This document shows, in pieces, positions 16,045-24,291 of a stretch of 64,000 bases of DNA. A program made the translations under genes and the position numbers. How positions within the stretch are numbered: the first letter of the stretch is position 1; each line of letters begins with the position of its first letter. Origin of the DNA: Mycolicibacterium sp. TY81 (GTDB lineage Bacteria > Actinomycetota > Actinomycetes > Mycobacteriales > Mycobacteriaceae); assembly GCF_018326285.1 (NCBI RefSeq), contig NZ_AP023362.1:2666001-2730000 (forward strand). Reading direction: 5' to 3'. The notes under the pieces were generated by a model. That model worked only from the letters and a program-made list of their open reading frames with translations. It had not been told where the DNA came from and searched no databases.

Positions 16045-17897
16045 TCGAACACTCTGGTATCGGGGCCGGCGGTGTGCTGCTCCACGATGCCGGCGTGGTC
16101 GACTTGATGATCCATTTTGCGCGGGTGGAGAACCAGAGCGCTGCGGGCCGGCTGACGGCCATCGCTGATCTGGCGATGTTGCGTGTCGATGACCAGGATG
16201 GCCGGCAGTGGTGGGCGTGCGATGGCTGGGACGCCGCGGTCGCTGAAGTCGGGGCCGCACTCGGTCTCGGGAAGCGCGAGGCGTCGGGGCAGTTGTCGAT
16301 CGCCGTCGCGTTGCGGTTCCGGTTGCCGAAGGTGGCGGCGGTGTTCGCCGATGGTGGGGTCTCGGCGCGCACGGTCGGCACGATCTGCTGGCGCACCCGC
16401 CTGGTGGAGGACCCCAACACCCTCGCCGTCATCGACGCCGCGCTGGCGGGAGCACTGTGCGAGTGGGCGGGGTTGTCCCGCAAGAAGATCGAGAAGAAGA
16501 TCGATGGCTGGGTGCAGAAGTTCGACCCGGCCGCGGTCCTGAAGGTCCGCTCGGCGGCGCGCCGGCGCGGGGTCGGGATCGGCAAGCCCGATGACGAGAC
16601 CGGGGTGGCCTCCATCTGGGGTGCCCTGCTCGCCACCGATGCCGAACTGCTGGATCGGGTGCTGACCGAGATGGCCAGGCAAGTCTGCGACCAGGATCCC
16701 CGAACCTTTGGGCAGCGGCGTGCCGACGCGCTGGGGGTATTAGCGGCCCGCGGGGATCGGTTGGCCTGCCAATGCGGTGACCCGGACTGCCCGGCCGCCG
16801 GCCCGGATGCCCGGGCGACGGCGGTGATGATTCATGTACTCACCGATGGCCTGCCCGTGCCGGTGGCCGATCCGCTGCTGAATGGGGATCCGGCTGCGCC
16901 TGCGACTCCGGCATCGACCCGGTCAGCGTCTGAGCCGGTGTTCACGCCCGAGCCTGCGCCCGAGCATTTCTTCACCGCCGAACCCGAGCCCGTGCGCGAG
17001 CCCGCGCCTGCACTGGCGGCCGACTCGCGGCCCGCCGACACCCCGACCCCTGCTGCGGCCGCTCCGGCCAGCGACCCTGCGCCCACGCCGGCAGCTCCCG
17101 CGGCGCCCGTTCCCGCTTCCGTCCCCGCCGCTGCGAAGCCTCCGGCGCCGGTGCGCACGCCGGTCGGTTATGTCCTCGGCGGCGGTGTCGTCCCTCCGGC
17201 GGTGCTGGCGGATCTGGTGGCGCGCGGCGCGAAGGTCCGCACCGTCGCCTCCGCCGCCGATTTGGATGAAGTGCCGCGGTACCGGCCCTCGGCCGCGATG
17301 GATGAATTCGTGCGGATGCGGGCGATGACGTGCATGTTCCCCGGCTGCGACCACCCGGCCACGGCCTCCGATATCGACCACACCGTGCCGTGGCCGGCCG
17401 GGCCGACTCATCCAGGGAACCTGAGCCCGAAATGCCGCAAACACCACCTGTTGAAAACGTTCTACGGTGGGCCTGATGGCTGGCGGGACCGTCAACAACC
17501 CGACGGCAGCATTGTGTGGACCGCCCCGACCGGCCACACCTACATCAGCGTGCCCGAGAGCCGAATCTTGTTCCCCCGCACGGTCACCGACACACCGCTG
17601 CCGAATCCGCCACCAGATGCCATCGACCTGGACACCACCGCACCGGCCCCCGGCCGGGACATCATGATGCCCCTCCGCCGCCGCACCCGCGCGCAAGATC
17701 AAGCCCAGCAGATCGCCTACGAACGCGCCCTCAACCAAGCCGACATCGACGCTCAAGAGGCCGCCCAAGAAGCCTTCGACCGCCAACGCAAAGAACGCCA
17801 AGAACGAGAAGCCGCCCGGCAGGCCGAAGAACAACAGCAATCGCACGAGACGACCGAGCGCCCGCCTGCAGACACTGACATCCCACCGCCACTCTGA
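16041..17897 (+). CDS. 13E12-family (DUF222) HNH endonuclease-like protein
   Basis: A 618-residue protein. Residues 1-275 are the DUF222 region. Residues about 283-373 form a Pro/Ala/Glu linker. An HNH nuclease motif follows at about 427-473, with CMFPGC, DIDHTVPW, GNLSPKCRKHH and the histidines and Asn expected for metal binding. The last 80 residues are a highly charged Gln/Glu/Arg helix. 13E12 genes are multicopy in mycobacteria and several are LexA-regulated. The GTG at 16041 lies in the ISL3 target duplication, so the original leaderless promoter is now 1.4 kb away. A GGAG at the IS end, eight bases upstream, could act as a new ribosome site. Whether it is still expressed is unknown. Confidence 0.85.
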   Translation: MFEHSGIGAGGVLLHDAGVVDLMIHFARVENQSAAGRLTAIADLAMLRVDDQDGRQWWACDGWDAAVAEVGAALGLGKREASGQLSIAVALRFRLPKVAAVFADGGVSARTVGTICWRTRLVEDPNTLAVIDAALAGALCEWAGLSRKKIEKKIDGWVQKFDPAAVLKVRSAARRRGVGIGKPDDETGVASIWGALLATDAELLDRVLTEMARQVCDQDPRTFGQRRADALGVLAARGDRLACQCGDPDCPAAGPDARATAVMIHVLTDGLPVPVADPLLNGDPAAPATPASTRSASEPVFTPEPAPEHFFTAEPEPVREPAPALAADSRPADTPTPAAAAPASDPAPTPAAPAAPVPASVPAAAKPPAPVRTPVGYVLGGGVVPPAVLADLVARGAKVRTVASAADLDEVPRYRPSAAMDEFVRMRAMTCMFPGCDHPATASDIDHTVPWPAGPTHPGNLSPKCRKHHLLKTFYGGPDGWRDRQQPDGSIVWTAPTGHTYISVPESRILFPRTVTDTPLPNPPPDAIDLDTTAPAPGRDIMMPLRRRTRAQDQAQQIAYERALNQADIDAQEAAQEAFDRQRKERQEREAARQAEEQQQSHETTERPPADTDIPPPL

Positions 17898-18108
17898 GCA
17901 ACACGTGAATGCCCCTGGGAAAGCGAGACTTTCGGGGGTGGCCACGCGTGAGCCAGAACGGGGATCAGCGGCTCCATGCTGGCTTCTCAACACCGAAGTT
18001 GCCACCGCTGACCACCTCGCGCGGAAGAAATACAGACAACCTTGCCTTCTCCATCGCTAGCGGGAGCGTACCCCCATTGTCGGTCGCTACACTGCACGTC
18101 AGGACCTT

Positions 18109-18133
18109 GGGTCTGCTGCACGAATAGGTGACA
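18109..18133. repeat. IS3 left inverted repeat
   Basis: 25 bp; positions 16 and 17 differ from the right copy (19350-19374), the rest are identical in inverted orientation. Confidence 0.85.
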
Positions 18134-18178
18134 TCTGAGTTGGCTTGCCCAGCATGGGCGGGCTGGAAGGATGTCCCC

Positions 18179-18487
18179 ATGGCAAGGCCCTACCCCCGCG
18201 AGTTCCGCGACGACGTCGTCCGGGTCGCTCGCAACCGCGATGACGGTGTAACGATCGAGCAGATCGCCACCGATTTCGGAGTGCACCCGATGACGCTGCA
18301 GAAATGGCTCCGTCAGGCCGACATCGACGAAGGCACCAAGCCCGGCAAGAGCGCCAGCGAGTCCGGTGAGCTGCGCGAAGCCCGACGGCGGATCAAACTG
18401 CTAGAGCAAGAGAACGAGGTGCTGCGTCGGGCCGCAGCGTATTTATCGCAGGCCAATCTGCCGGGAAAAGGGTCTACCCGCTCGTGA
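18179..18487 (+). CDS. IS3-family transposase OrfA
   Basis: A 102-residue protein starting MARPYPREFRDDVVRVARNR. The N-terminal helix-turn-helix (TIEQIATDFGVHPMTLQKWLRQA, about residues 22-45) binds the element ends. It is followed by a leucine-zipper-type coiled coil (ELREARRRIKLLEQENEVLRRAAAYL). It normally forms an OrfAB fusion by -1 frameshifting in the overlap with orfB. The ATG at 18179 fits the family N-terminus; the longer reading frame upstream lies in the left end of the element. Confidence 0.92.
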   Translation: MARPYPREFRDDVVRVARNRDDGVTIEQIATDFGVHPMTLQKWLRQADIDEGTKPGKSASESGELREARRRIKLLEQENEVLRRAAAYLSQANLPGKGSTRS

Positions 18488-19342
18488 AAGAGCTCGCCGC
18501 CGACGGGATCCCCGTCGCGGTGACGTGCCGGGTACTCAAGCTCTCCCGCCAACCGTATTACCGCTGGCTGGCCGACCCCATCACCGAGGCCGAACTCATC
18601 GAGGCCTACCGCGCCAATGCGCTGTTCGACGCGCACGCAGACGATCCGGAGTTCGGCTACCGCTACCTCGTGGAGGAGGCGCGCGATGCCCGGCGAGCCG
18701 ATGGCCGAGCGCACCGCATGGCGGATCTGCTCGCAGAATCGACTGTGGAGCGTGTTTGGTAAGAAACGCGGCAAGAACGGCAAAGTCGGGCCGCCGGTGC
18801 ACGACGATCTTGTCGAGCGTGACTTCACCGCTGAAGGGCCAAATCAGTTGTGGCTCAGTGACATCACTGAGCACCGCACCGGTGAGGGCAAGCTCTACCT
18901 CTGTGCGATTAAGGACGTGTTCTCCAACCGGATCGTCGGCTACAGCATCGACTCCCGAATGAAGTCACAACTGGCCATCCGGGCACTACACAGCGCGGTA
19001 GCCCGACGCGGAGATGTCGCGGGGTGCATTCTGCACTCGGATCGCGGATCTCAGTTCCGGTCAAGGAAATTCGTACACGCCTTGAATCAACACGAGATGG
19101 TCGGCTCTATGGGCCGTGTCGGAGCCGCCGGCGACAACGCCGCCATGGAGAGCTTCTTTAGCCTGCTGCAGAAGAACGTGCTCGACCGCCGCCGCTGGGA
19201 CACCCGAGAACAACTCCGCATCGCGATCGTCACCTGGATCGAGCGCACCTACCACCGGCGCCGCCGCCAGTCCGGCCTCGGGCGGTTGACCCCGATCGAA
19301 TTCGAAGCAATCATGACCACACCGGCCAGTCAGGCCGCGTGA
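18484..19342 (+). pseudogene. IS3-family transposase OrfB, disrupted by a 1-base insertion
   Basis: OrfB starts in one frame (MKELAADGIPVAVTCRVLKL..., GTG at 18484) and is intact to EEARDA, then changes to the +1 frame (GEPMAERTAWRICSQNRLW...) to the end. The change maps to a run of three C at 18689-18691 where two would keep the frame. As read, the first frame stops at 18762. The downstream frame has a complete DDE core: LWLSDITEH (Asp), LHSDRGSQF (Asp) and AAMESFF (Glu). Unless the extra base is a sequencing error, no full transposase is made. Confidence 0.88.
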
Positions 19343-19349
19343 CCGAAAC

Positions 19350-19374
19350 TGTCACCTGATCGTGCAGCAGACCC
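19350..19374. repeat. IS3 right inverted repeat
   Basis: Inverted copy of 18109-18133 with two differences; followed by the CTT duplication. Confidence 0.85.
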
Positions 19375-19429
19375 CTTGTTGCGCGCAGTCGTCTTGATAC
19401 TGAACCGGCAGAGGACTGGAGGCGGCGTC

Positions 19430-20149
19430 ATGGGTGCCGAAACTGAAGTCACAGACGGACTTTCCTCTGAATTGTCGCGGTTGGCGCGCACCCTGCAGAG
19501 CCAACAGGTCATGGATCTCGATTCTGACCGCTTGTTGCTCGAAGTGACCGAAACCGCCACCCAACTGCTGCCCAAGGTCACACATGGCGGAGTGACGCTT
19601 GTTGTCAATCGTCGCCGCCGGACTGTCGAGTCGGTGGCGGCCACCGGACCGATCCCCAGAACGCTCGACAGGTTGCAGGACGAACTCGGCCAAGGGCCGT
19701 GCCTGGAATCGATCTGGAACCTGTACACCGTCCGTGTCGAGGACTATGCGACCGAGACGCGGTGGCCGGCCTTTGTCACCGCGTTGCGCGCTCAGACACC
19801 GGTGCGCTCGAGTCTGTCCATTCAGCTCTACACCAACGAAAGAGAGCTCGGGACGCTCAACTTGTATTCCGAGGAGGCCAACGTCTTCACCCATGACGTC
19901 GAGCAGACCGCCCTGACGCTGGCGGCTCACGCCGCGATCGGACTCGCCAATGCGCGCCGCGGCGAAGAGCTCCAGAGTGCGTTGGCGTCGCGGGACATCA
20001 TCGGCCAAGCCAAGGGCATCCTGATGGAACGGTTCGACGTCCCCGTAGGTGCGGCCTTCACGATGCTGACGAAGCTCTCGCAGGAATTGAACATCCCTCT
20101 GTATGAGGTCGCACGGAAGCTCATCTTCGAAGAGCACCCGCCAAAATAG
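19430..20149 (+). CDS. GAF-ANTAR transcription antitermination regulator
   Basis: A 239-residue protein with a GAF sensor domain (about 25-165, containing DELGQGPCLESIW and LNLYSEEANVFT) and a C-terminal ANTAR RNA-binding domain (about 175-232: LASRDIIGQAKGILMERFDV...AFTMLTKLSQELNIPLYEVARKL). ANTAR domains bind paired hexaloop RNA hairpins and prevent termination. The GAF ligand is not identifiable. The ATG at 19430 has GGAGG eight bases upstream. The IS3 element ends only 55 bases before the start. The stop codon lies inside a strong hairpin terminator. Mycobacteria have many such orphan GAF-ANTAR proteins. Confidence 0.92.
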   Translation: MGAETEVTDGLSSELSRLARTLQSQQVMDLDSDRLLLEVTETATQLLPKVTHGGVTLVVNRRRRTVESVAATGPIPRTLDRLQDELGQGPCLESIWNLYTVRVEDYATETRWPAFVTALRAQTPVRSSLSIQLYTNERELGTLNLYSEEANVFTHDVEQTALTLAAHAAIGLANARRGEELQSALASRDIIGQAKGILMERFDVPVGAAFTMLTKLSQELNIPLYEVARKLIFEEHPPK

Positions 20150-20185
20150 AAGCTCGGCAGGTGGTGAGACCTGCCGAGCTTCTAT
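20146..20185 (+). terminator. Hairpin terminator overlapping the GAF-ANTAR stop codon
   Basis: A perfect 17-bp stem (20146-20162 with 20169-20185) with a six-base loop, containing the TAG stop. There is no T tract, as is common for mycobacterial terminators. It also separates the gene from the convergent tRNA-Cys. Confidence 0.8.
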
Positions 20186-20188
20186 CAG

Positions 20189-20262
20189 TGGAGCGAGTGA
20201 CGGGATTCGAACCCGTGTGAACGGCTTTGCAGGCCGGTGCCTAGCCACTCAGCCACACCCGC
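20189..20262 (-). tRNA. tRNA-Cys (GCA)
   Basis: The minus strand reads GCGGGTG at the 5' end, pairing with CACTCGC, an anticodon loop CTGCAAA with anticodon GCA, a T arm ACGGG-TTCGAAT-CCCGT, and an encoded CCA. Length is 74 nt including CCA. There is one C-T mismatch at the top of the anticodon stem. Confidence 0.95.
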
Positions 20263-20322
20263 ACTGATGACCACAGTGCCAGTGCGTGCGCCTGCCGCCC
20301 AGGGTTGAGATCGCGGTGATTG

Positions 20323-21093
20323 CTACCCCTCGCAGCAATCCCCCACCGGCCGACCCACCGCCGGGCCACCCTGCGGCCAGCCGGCCGGTGAGTCCTCCCA
20401 CGGCTCCTGACGGCCGTACGGGGTCAGATCCAGGAACGGATAGCCGACCGCCGAATGGTCGAGCCCGCGCGCGTACGCCGAATACGTGTGGAACACCTCG
20501 TCGCCGCGGCGCAGGAAAATGCTTGCGCCAGGCCAGTCTCCGCGCAGGTCGTCATCGGTCCAGCCGTCGGCGTGCAGTTCATCGAGCGACTTGTAGTTGT
20601 ATTCGCTCGGCGCTCGCGCCGGGTCGAGTGTCACGTGGAAGTCATAGGTGAAGTCGCCGTCGCGCGACGAGTACCAGGGGAACGTCCAGCCGTGCTGGTC
20701 GCGGTAGCGCGCGATGCTCTCGTACGGCGCCCGGGACACACACGCGAACGTGACGCCCTTGCCGTGCAACAGCTCTCGATCCCCTTCGGTGAACGTCAGG
20801 TCAGCCGCGGCAGTGCAGCTCGGGCAGCCGGCATCGATCGCATCGATCCACATGAAGTGGTGGATGTACAGCTGGTTGCGGCCCTCGAACATGTCGAGCA
20901 GGCTGACGGCGCCATCGGGTCCGTCGAAGACGTAGTCCTTCTCGATCTTCACCATCGGGAGCCGACGGCGTTCGGCGTTGACGGCGTCGCGCAGATGCGT
21001 CGCCTCCCGCTCCCGGGCCAGTAGCTTTGTGCGGGCCCCGAGCCATTCCTCCCGCGTGACGACGTCGGGATAGGCAGTTGGTTGCGCGGACAT
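20323..21093 (-). CDS. DUF899 thioredoxin-like protein
   Basis: A 256-residue protein of the DUF899 (thioredoxin-fold, AhpC/peroxidase-like) family. The centre holds MFEGRNQLYIHHFMWIDAIDAGCPSCT, with a CPSC pair in place of the thioredoxin CxxC, then GVTFACVSRAPYESIARYR and the YDFHVTLD strand. The family is annotated as dithiol-disulfide oxidoreductase-like without a proven substrate. The ATG at 21093 is chosen because AAGGAG lies eight bases upstream; the upstream ATG and GTG are only two bases or less from it. Cytoplasmic; monocistronic. Confidence 0.88.
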   Translation of the reverse strand: MSAQPTAYPDVVTREEWLGARTKLLAREREATHLRDAVNAERRRLPMVKIEKDYVFDGPDGAVSLLDMFEGRNQLYIHHFMWIDAIDAGCPSCTAAADLTFTEGDRELLHGKGVTFACVSRAPYESIARYRDQHGWTFPWYSSRDGDFTYDFHVTLDPARAPSEYNYKSLDELHADGWTDDDLRGDWPGASIFLRRGDEVFHTYSAYARGLDHSAVGYPFLDLTPYGRQEPWEDSPAGWPQGGPAVGRPVGDCCEG

Positions 21094-21181
21094 GGGCATC
21101 ACTCCTTGTCAGAAATCGGCCTCTACAAAGACAGACTTCGACTGCCGCCAAAAGTCATCGGCGCGCATTAGTTTGTCCCTC

Positions 21182-21913
21182 ATGGAGTGGCTGGCAGACC
21201 CCGCCTTTTTCGGCGGACCCGGGCAGGGCTCGCGGCAGATCATCGAACTCGTGGTCGCGTTCGGCCTCACCGCACTGATCGGACTCGAACGGGAAATCCA
21301 GGGCAAGAGTGCCGGGCTGCGCACGCAGACCATCGTCGGCACCGCAGCGGCGCTGATCATGTTGGTGAGCAAGTACGGGTTCGGCGACGTGCTGACGCCA
21401 GGTCTGGTGGTCGTCGACCCGTCACGTGTCGCGGCCCAGATCGTCTCGGGCATCGGGTTCCTCGGCGCGGGCATCATCATCGTGCGCCGGGGTTCGGTGC
21501 ACGGGCTGACCACCGCCGCCTCGGTCTGGGAATCGGCGGCGATCGGCATGGCGGCCGGCGCCGGACTACTCCTGCTGGCCACCGTGATGACCGGGATGCA
21601 CCTGCTGATCATCATCGGGTTCATGCCACTGGCGCGACGGCTGGCTTCGCGATTGGGCGGGTCGGTCCGCCTCCACATCACGTACGCCGACGACCGCGGT
21701 GTTCTACGGGATGTGTTGCAGGCGTGCGGCCGGCGCGACTGGCAGATCACCGACCTCGAGACCGATCCGGCCGGCGAGCCGATCGGCGCCCCGCCAGGTC
21801 ACGTCGGCGTCCAGCTGACGCTCGGCGGCGCAGGAGTGCTGCGAGCTGCGTCCGTCCTGGCCCTGATCGACGGCGTGGCGGGAGTGCGCCAACTGGAGGA
21901 GGACCCCGACTAG
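21182..21913 (+). CDS. mgtC: MgtC/SapB-family membrane protein
   Basis: A 243-residue protein with about five membrane helices in the first 150 residues and a cytosolic C-terminal domain (about 155-243, ACT-like). It has the family signatures LIGLEREIQGKSAGLRTQTIVG and QIVSGIGFLGAGIIIVRRGSVHGLTTAASVWESAAIGMAAG. MgtC proteins support growth in low magnesium and in macrophages, probably by modulating the F1Fo-ATPase or membrane potential rather than transporting Mg. The ATG at 21182 follows TAGTTT by seven bases, a leaderless arrangement. Confidence 0.92.
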   Translation: MEWLADPAFFGGPGQGSRQIIELVVAFGLTALIGLEREIQGKSAGLRTQTIVGTAAALIMLVSKYGFGDVLTPGLVVVDPSRVAAQIVSGIGFLGAGIIIVRRGSVHGLTTAASVWESAAIGMAAGAGLLLLATVMTGMHLLIIIGFMPLARRLASRLGGSVRLHITYADDRGVLRDVLQACGRRDWQITDLETDPAGEPIGAPPGHVGVQLTLGGAGVLRAASVLALIDGVAGVRQLEEDPD

Positions 21914-22009
21914 AGCCGACCGCATCCCCCCGCAGCATGACAGCGGGGACCGCACCAATCAGCCCGCAGAGCGATCCGTGCCGGAGTCGTCGCGACCTAC
22001 CGTCGCGCC

Positions 22010-23128
22010 ATGACCAGTCAACCCCTTGTAGCCGCCGTGCCCCGGATTGCCGCGCTCGACATCCTGCGTGGTTTCGCGCTGGGCGGGATTCTCGTCGTGA
22101 ACATCACGGTGATGGCCAATCCGCACGGGCTCGCGGCCGGACCCATCCACACCCTGCTGACCGCGTTCGTCGCAGACAAGTTCTACCTGCTGTTCTCGTT
22201 TCTCTTCGGCTACTCCCTGACACTGCAGTTTCGTTCCGCCGAGCGCGACGGCGCCGACGGTCGTCTGCGCACGCTGCGCCGCTGCATTGCATTGATGGCC
22301 ATCGGCTTGCTGCATGTCGCTTTCTTCTTCAGCGACGACGTGCTGTTCGGCTATGGGTTGCTCGGATTGATCCTGTTGATGCTGAACAGAATTCGGCCGA
22401 AGACCGCGCTCTGCTGCGCGGTGGCGCTGTACACCACGTTCGTCATCGCGGTGACAGTCGTCGGCGTGCACACGCCGGACACCGCCATCGATGACGACGG
22501 CGCCGTGGCCGCCCTGCGCGCAGGATGGCTCACCGCGGCGTCGTACCGATGGGAGACATTCTTCGAACGGTTCGACCTGTTCCTGGTCTTCGGGTTCCTC
22601 AATGTGCTGCCGTTGTTCCTCGTCGGGTTCGCCGCCGGCAAGGCGCGGCTGCTCGAGACGCCCGACCGGTACCAGGCTCTACTGCCGAAGTTGCAATGGT
22701 TCGGATTCGGCATCGCGGCCCCTTTCACGCTGCTGATGGCGATCCTGGGCAACCCCGCGCCGGCCGGCCTGGCGGCGCTCCTCGATCTGCCCCTGGCTGC
22801 GGCATACGCGGCGACCATCCTGCGGCTGGCGCAACGCCGACCACAGCTGGCACAGACCCTTGGAACCGCCGGAAGGTTCGCCGCCACCAACTACATCGGG
22901 CAATCCATCATCGCTTCGGTGATCTTCACCGGCTACGGCTTCGCGCTCGTCGGGAAACTGCCGGACTGGTCGGTCCTCCTGATCGCATCGGCCATCTATG
23001 GGATGCAACTCGGCGGCAGCCGCCTGTGGGCACGCCACCACCGGTACGGTCCGATCGAATGGCTGCTCCGCCGCGCCACCTACGGTCCCAGGCCTATGTG
23101 GCCCGCGCGCACTTTTCTAGAGTCCTAG
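22010..23128 (+). CDS. DUF418-domain membrane protein
   Basis: A 372-residue integral membrane protein with about 8-10 helices. The N-terminus RIAALDILRGFALGGILVVN and the segment FYLLFSFLFGYSL are typical of the DUF418/YeiB family; the C-terminal part (FAATNYIGQSIIASVIFTGYGF) is the DUF418 domain itself. The family is related to acyltransferase-3-like membrane proteins and its substrate is unknown. The stop is two bases before the GTG of a histidine kinase, so this protein is probably co-expressed with, and possibly a sensor or target of, the two-component system. Confidence 0.88.
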   Translation: MTSQPLVAAVPRIAALDILRGFALGGILVVNITVMANPHGLAAGPIHTLLTAFVADKFYLLFSFLFGYSLTLQFRSAERDGADGRLRTLRRCIALMAIGLLHVAFFFSDDVLFGYGLLGLILLMLNRIRPKTALCCAVALYTTFVIAVTVVGVHTPDTAIDDDGAVAALRAGWLTAASYRWETFFERFDLFLVFGFLNVLPLFLVGFAAGKARLLETPDRYQALLPKLQWFGFGIAAPFTLLMAILGNPAPAGLAALLDLPLAAAYAATILRLAQRRPQLAQTLGTAGRFAATNYIGQSIIASVIFTGYGFALVGKLPDWSVLLIASAIYGMQLGGSRLWARHHRYGPIEWLLRRATYGPRPMWPARTFLES

Positions 23129-23130
23129 GG

Positions 23131-24291
23131 GTGAGCAGCCGGACGCGGTCACGCGTCGATCGAACTCTGAGCGCCGTCAGCTACGCGGTGTCGCTGTTTC
23201 TGTTTGTGATGGCCTGGGCGACTGTCGACGCAACTTACGCGGTGCCACCTGCCGCCCGCCCTGTCATCGCCGCGGTCGCCGCTCTCCCGCTGGTGGCGAT
23301 CCGGCCGAATCCGTTTCTCGGATGGGCGATATCGGCGACCGGTGCGTTCGTGCTCCCGTTGAGTTGCGCGCCGATCAACGCCGCCTTCCCCTGGCAGATG
23401 GTTCACGTCGCGGTGCTGCTTGTGCTGCTGGTTTCTGTGACCATCCGGTGCCCGCTCGCGGCGGCGGCGGTGGCCTGGGTGTCGACCACCGGGTCGCTGC
23501 TGGTGAACTCGGCCGACGGCGCGGGATTCGCGGTCGCCGTCACGGTCGTCGTGGTGATCGCACTGCTCACCCGCGAACTCTCTGGGTCGCGACGGCAGCT
23601 CGCCGCCCAGCGCGAGATCAACGAACTGGAACGTGCGCGCCGTTCTGTCCTCGAGGACCGTTCGCGGATCGCGCGTGACCTTCACGATGTGATCGCCCAT
23701 CACATGTCGGTCGCTGTGGTGCAGGCGCAAAGCGCGCCATACCGGTTGACTTCGGTGACCGACGAAACCAAAGCGGAATTCGACGCGATCGGCGCCAGTG
23801 TCCGGGCCGGCCTCAATGAGATTCGCGCGGTGCTCGGTGTCCTGCGATCCGACGGTGAGGTGACCGACGTGAGCCCGCAGCCCGGCATCGCGGGCGTCCG
23901 AGAACTGATCGACACCACGCGGCGCGCGGGAGTTGACCTGGCCTTCAATACCTTTGGCGATCCGACGAAAGTATCGGAGCTGTGCGGAGTGGTCGTCTAC
24001 CGGATCGTGCAGGAGTCGCTCGCCAACGCGGTCCGCCACAGTCCAGGTGCACCCGTGACGGTCACGATGCACCACGCGTCGGACGCCACGACGGTGACCG
24101 TGAGCAATGGACGCGCCGCGGCACAGAGTGCAGCCGAAACTCCGTCGGGCGGGCGCGGCATCACCGGCATGCGGGAGCGCGCAGCGGCGGTCGGCGGCAC
24201 GGTTGACGCGCGACGGCTGGCCGACGGCGGATACGAGGTGCACGCACGCATTCCGGCGACCATCGCGCCGACAGCGGAGCCACACGCGTGA
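23131..24291 (+). CDS. NarL-type sensor histidine kinase (HisKA_3)
   Basis: A 386-residue membrane kinase. Residues 1-145 hold four or five hydrophobic helices. A coiled linker (QLAAQREINELERARRSVLEDRSRIARD) leads into the phosphoacceptor motif LHDVIAHHMSVAVVQAQ, and the C-terminal HATPase has the N-box (VQESLANAVRHS) and GGRGITGMRERAAAVGGTV. It autophosphorylates on the H-box histidine and passes phosphate to the response regulator encoded immediately downstream (GTGA overlap of 4 nt). The GTG start at 23131 follows the DUF418 gene by two bases. The signal is unknown; there is no recognisable extracellular domain. Confidence 0.92.
   Translation: MSSRTRSRVDRTLSAVSYAVSLFLFVMAWATVDATYAVPPAARPVIAAVAALPLVAIRPNPFLGWAISATGAFVLPLSCAPINAAFPWQMVHVAVLLVLLVSVTIRCPLAAAAVAWVSTTGSLLVNSADGAGFAVAVTVVVVIALLTRELSGSRRQLAAQREINELERARRSVLEDRSRIARDLHDVIAHHMSVAVVQAQSAPYRLTSVTDETKAEFDAIGASVRAGLNEIRAVLGVLRSDGEVTDVSPQPGIAGVRELIDTTRRAGVDLAFNTFGDPTKVSELCGVVVYRIVQESLANAVRHSPGAPVTVTMHHASDATTVTVSNGRAAAQSAAETPSGGRGITGMRERAAAVGGTVDARRLADGGYEVHARIPATIAPTAEPHA

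Larger units (their letters stand above)
18109..19374 (+). mobile_element. IS3-family insertion sequence, 1266 bp, transposase frameshifted
   Basis: The ends match at 23 of 25 positions as inverted repeats (starting GGGTCTGCTGCACGA). A 3-bp direct repeat CTT (18106-18108 and 19375-19377) flanks them. Inside are orfA and a broken orfB in the usual IS3 layout with a 4-nt GTGA overlap. The right end is 55 bases before the start of the GAF-ANTAR gene, so the insertion probably removed that gene's native promoter. Confidence 0.88.
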
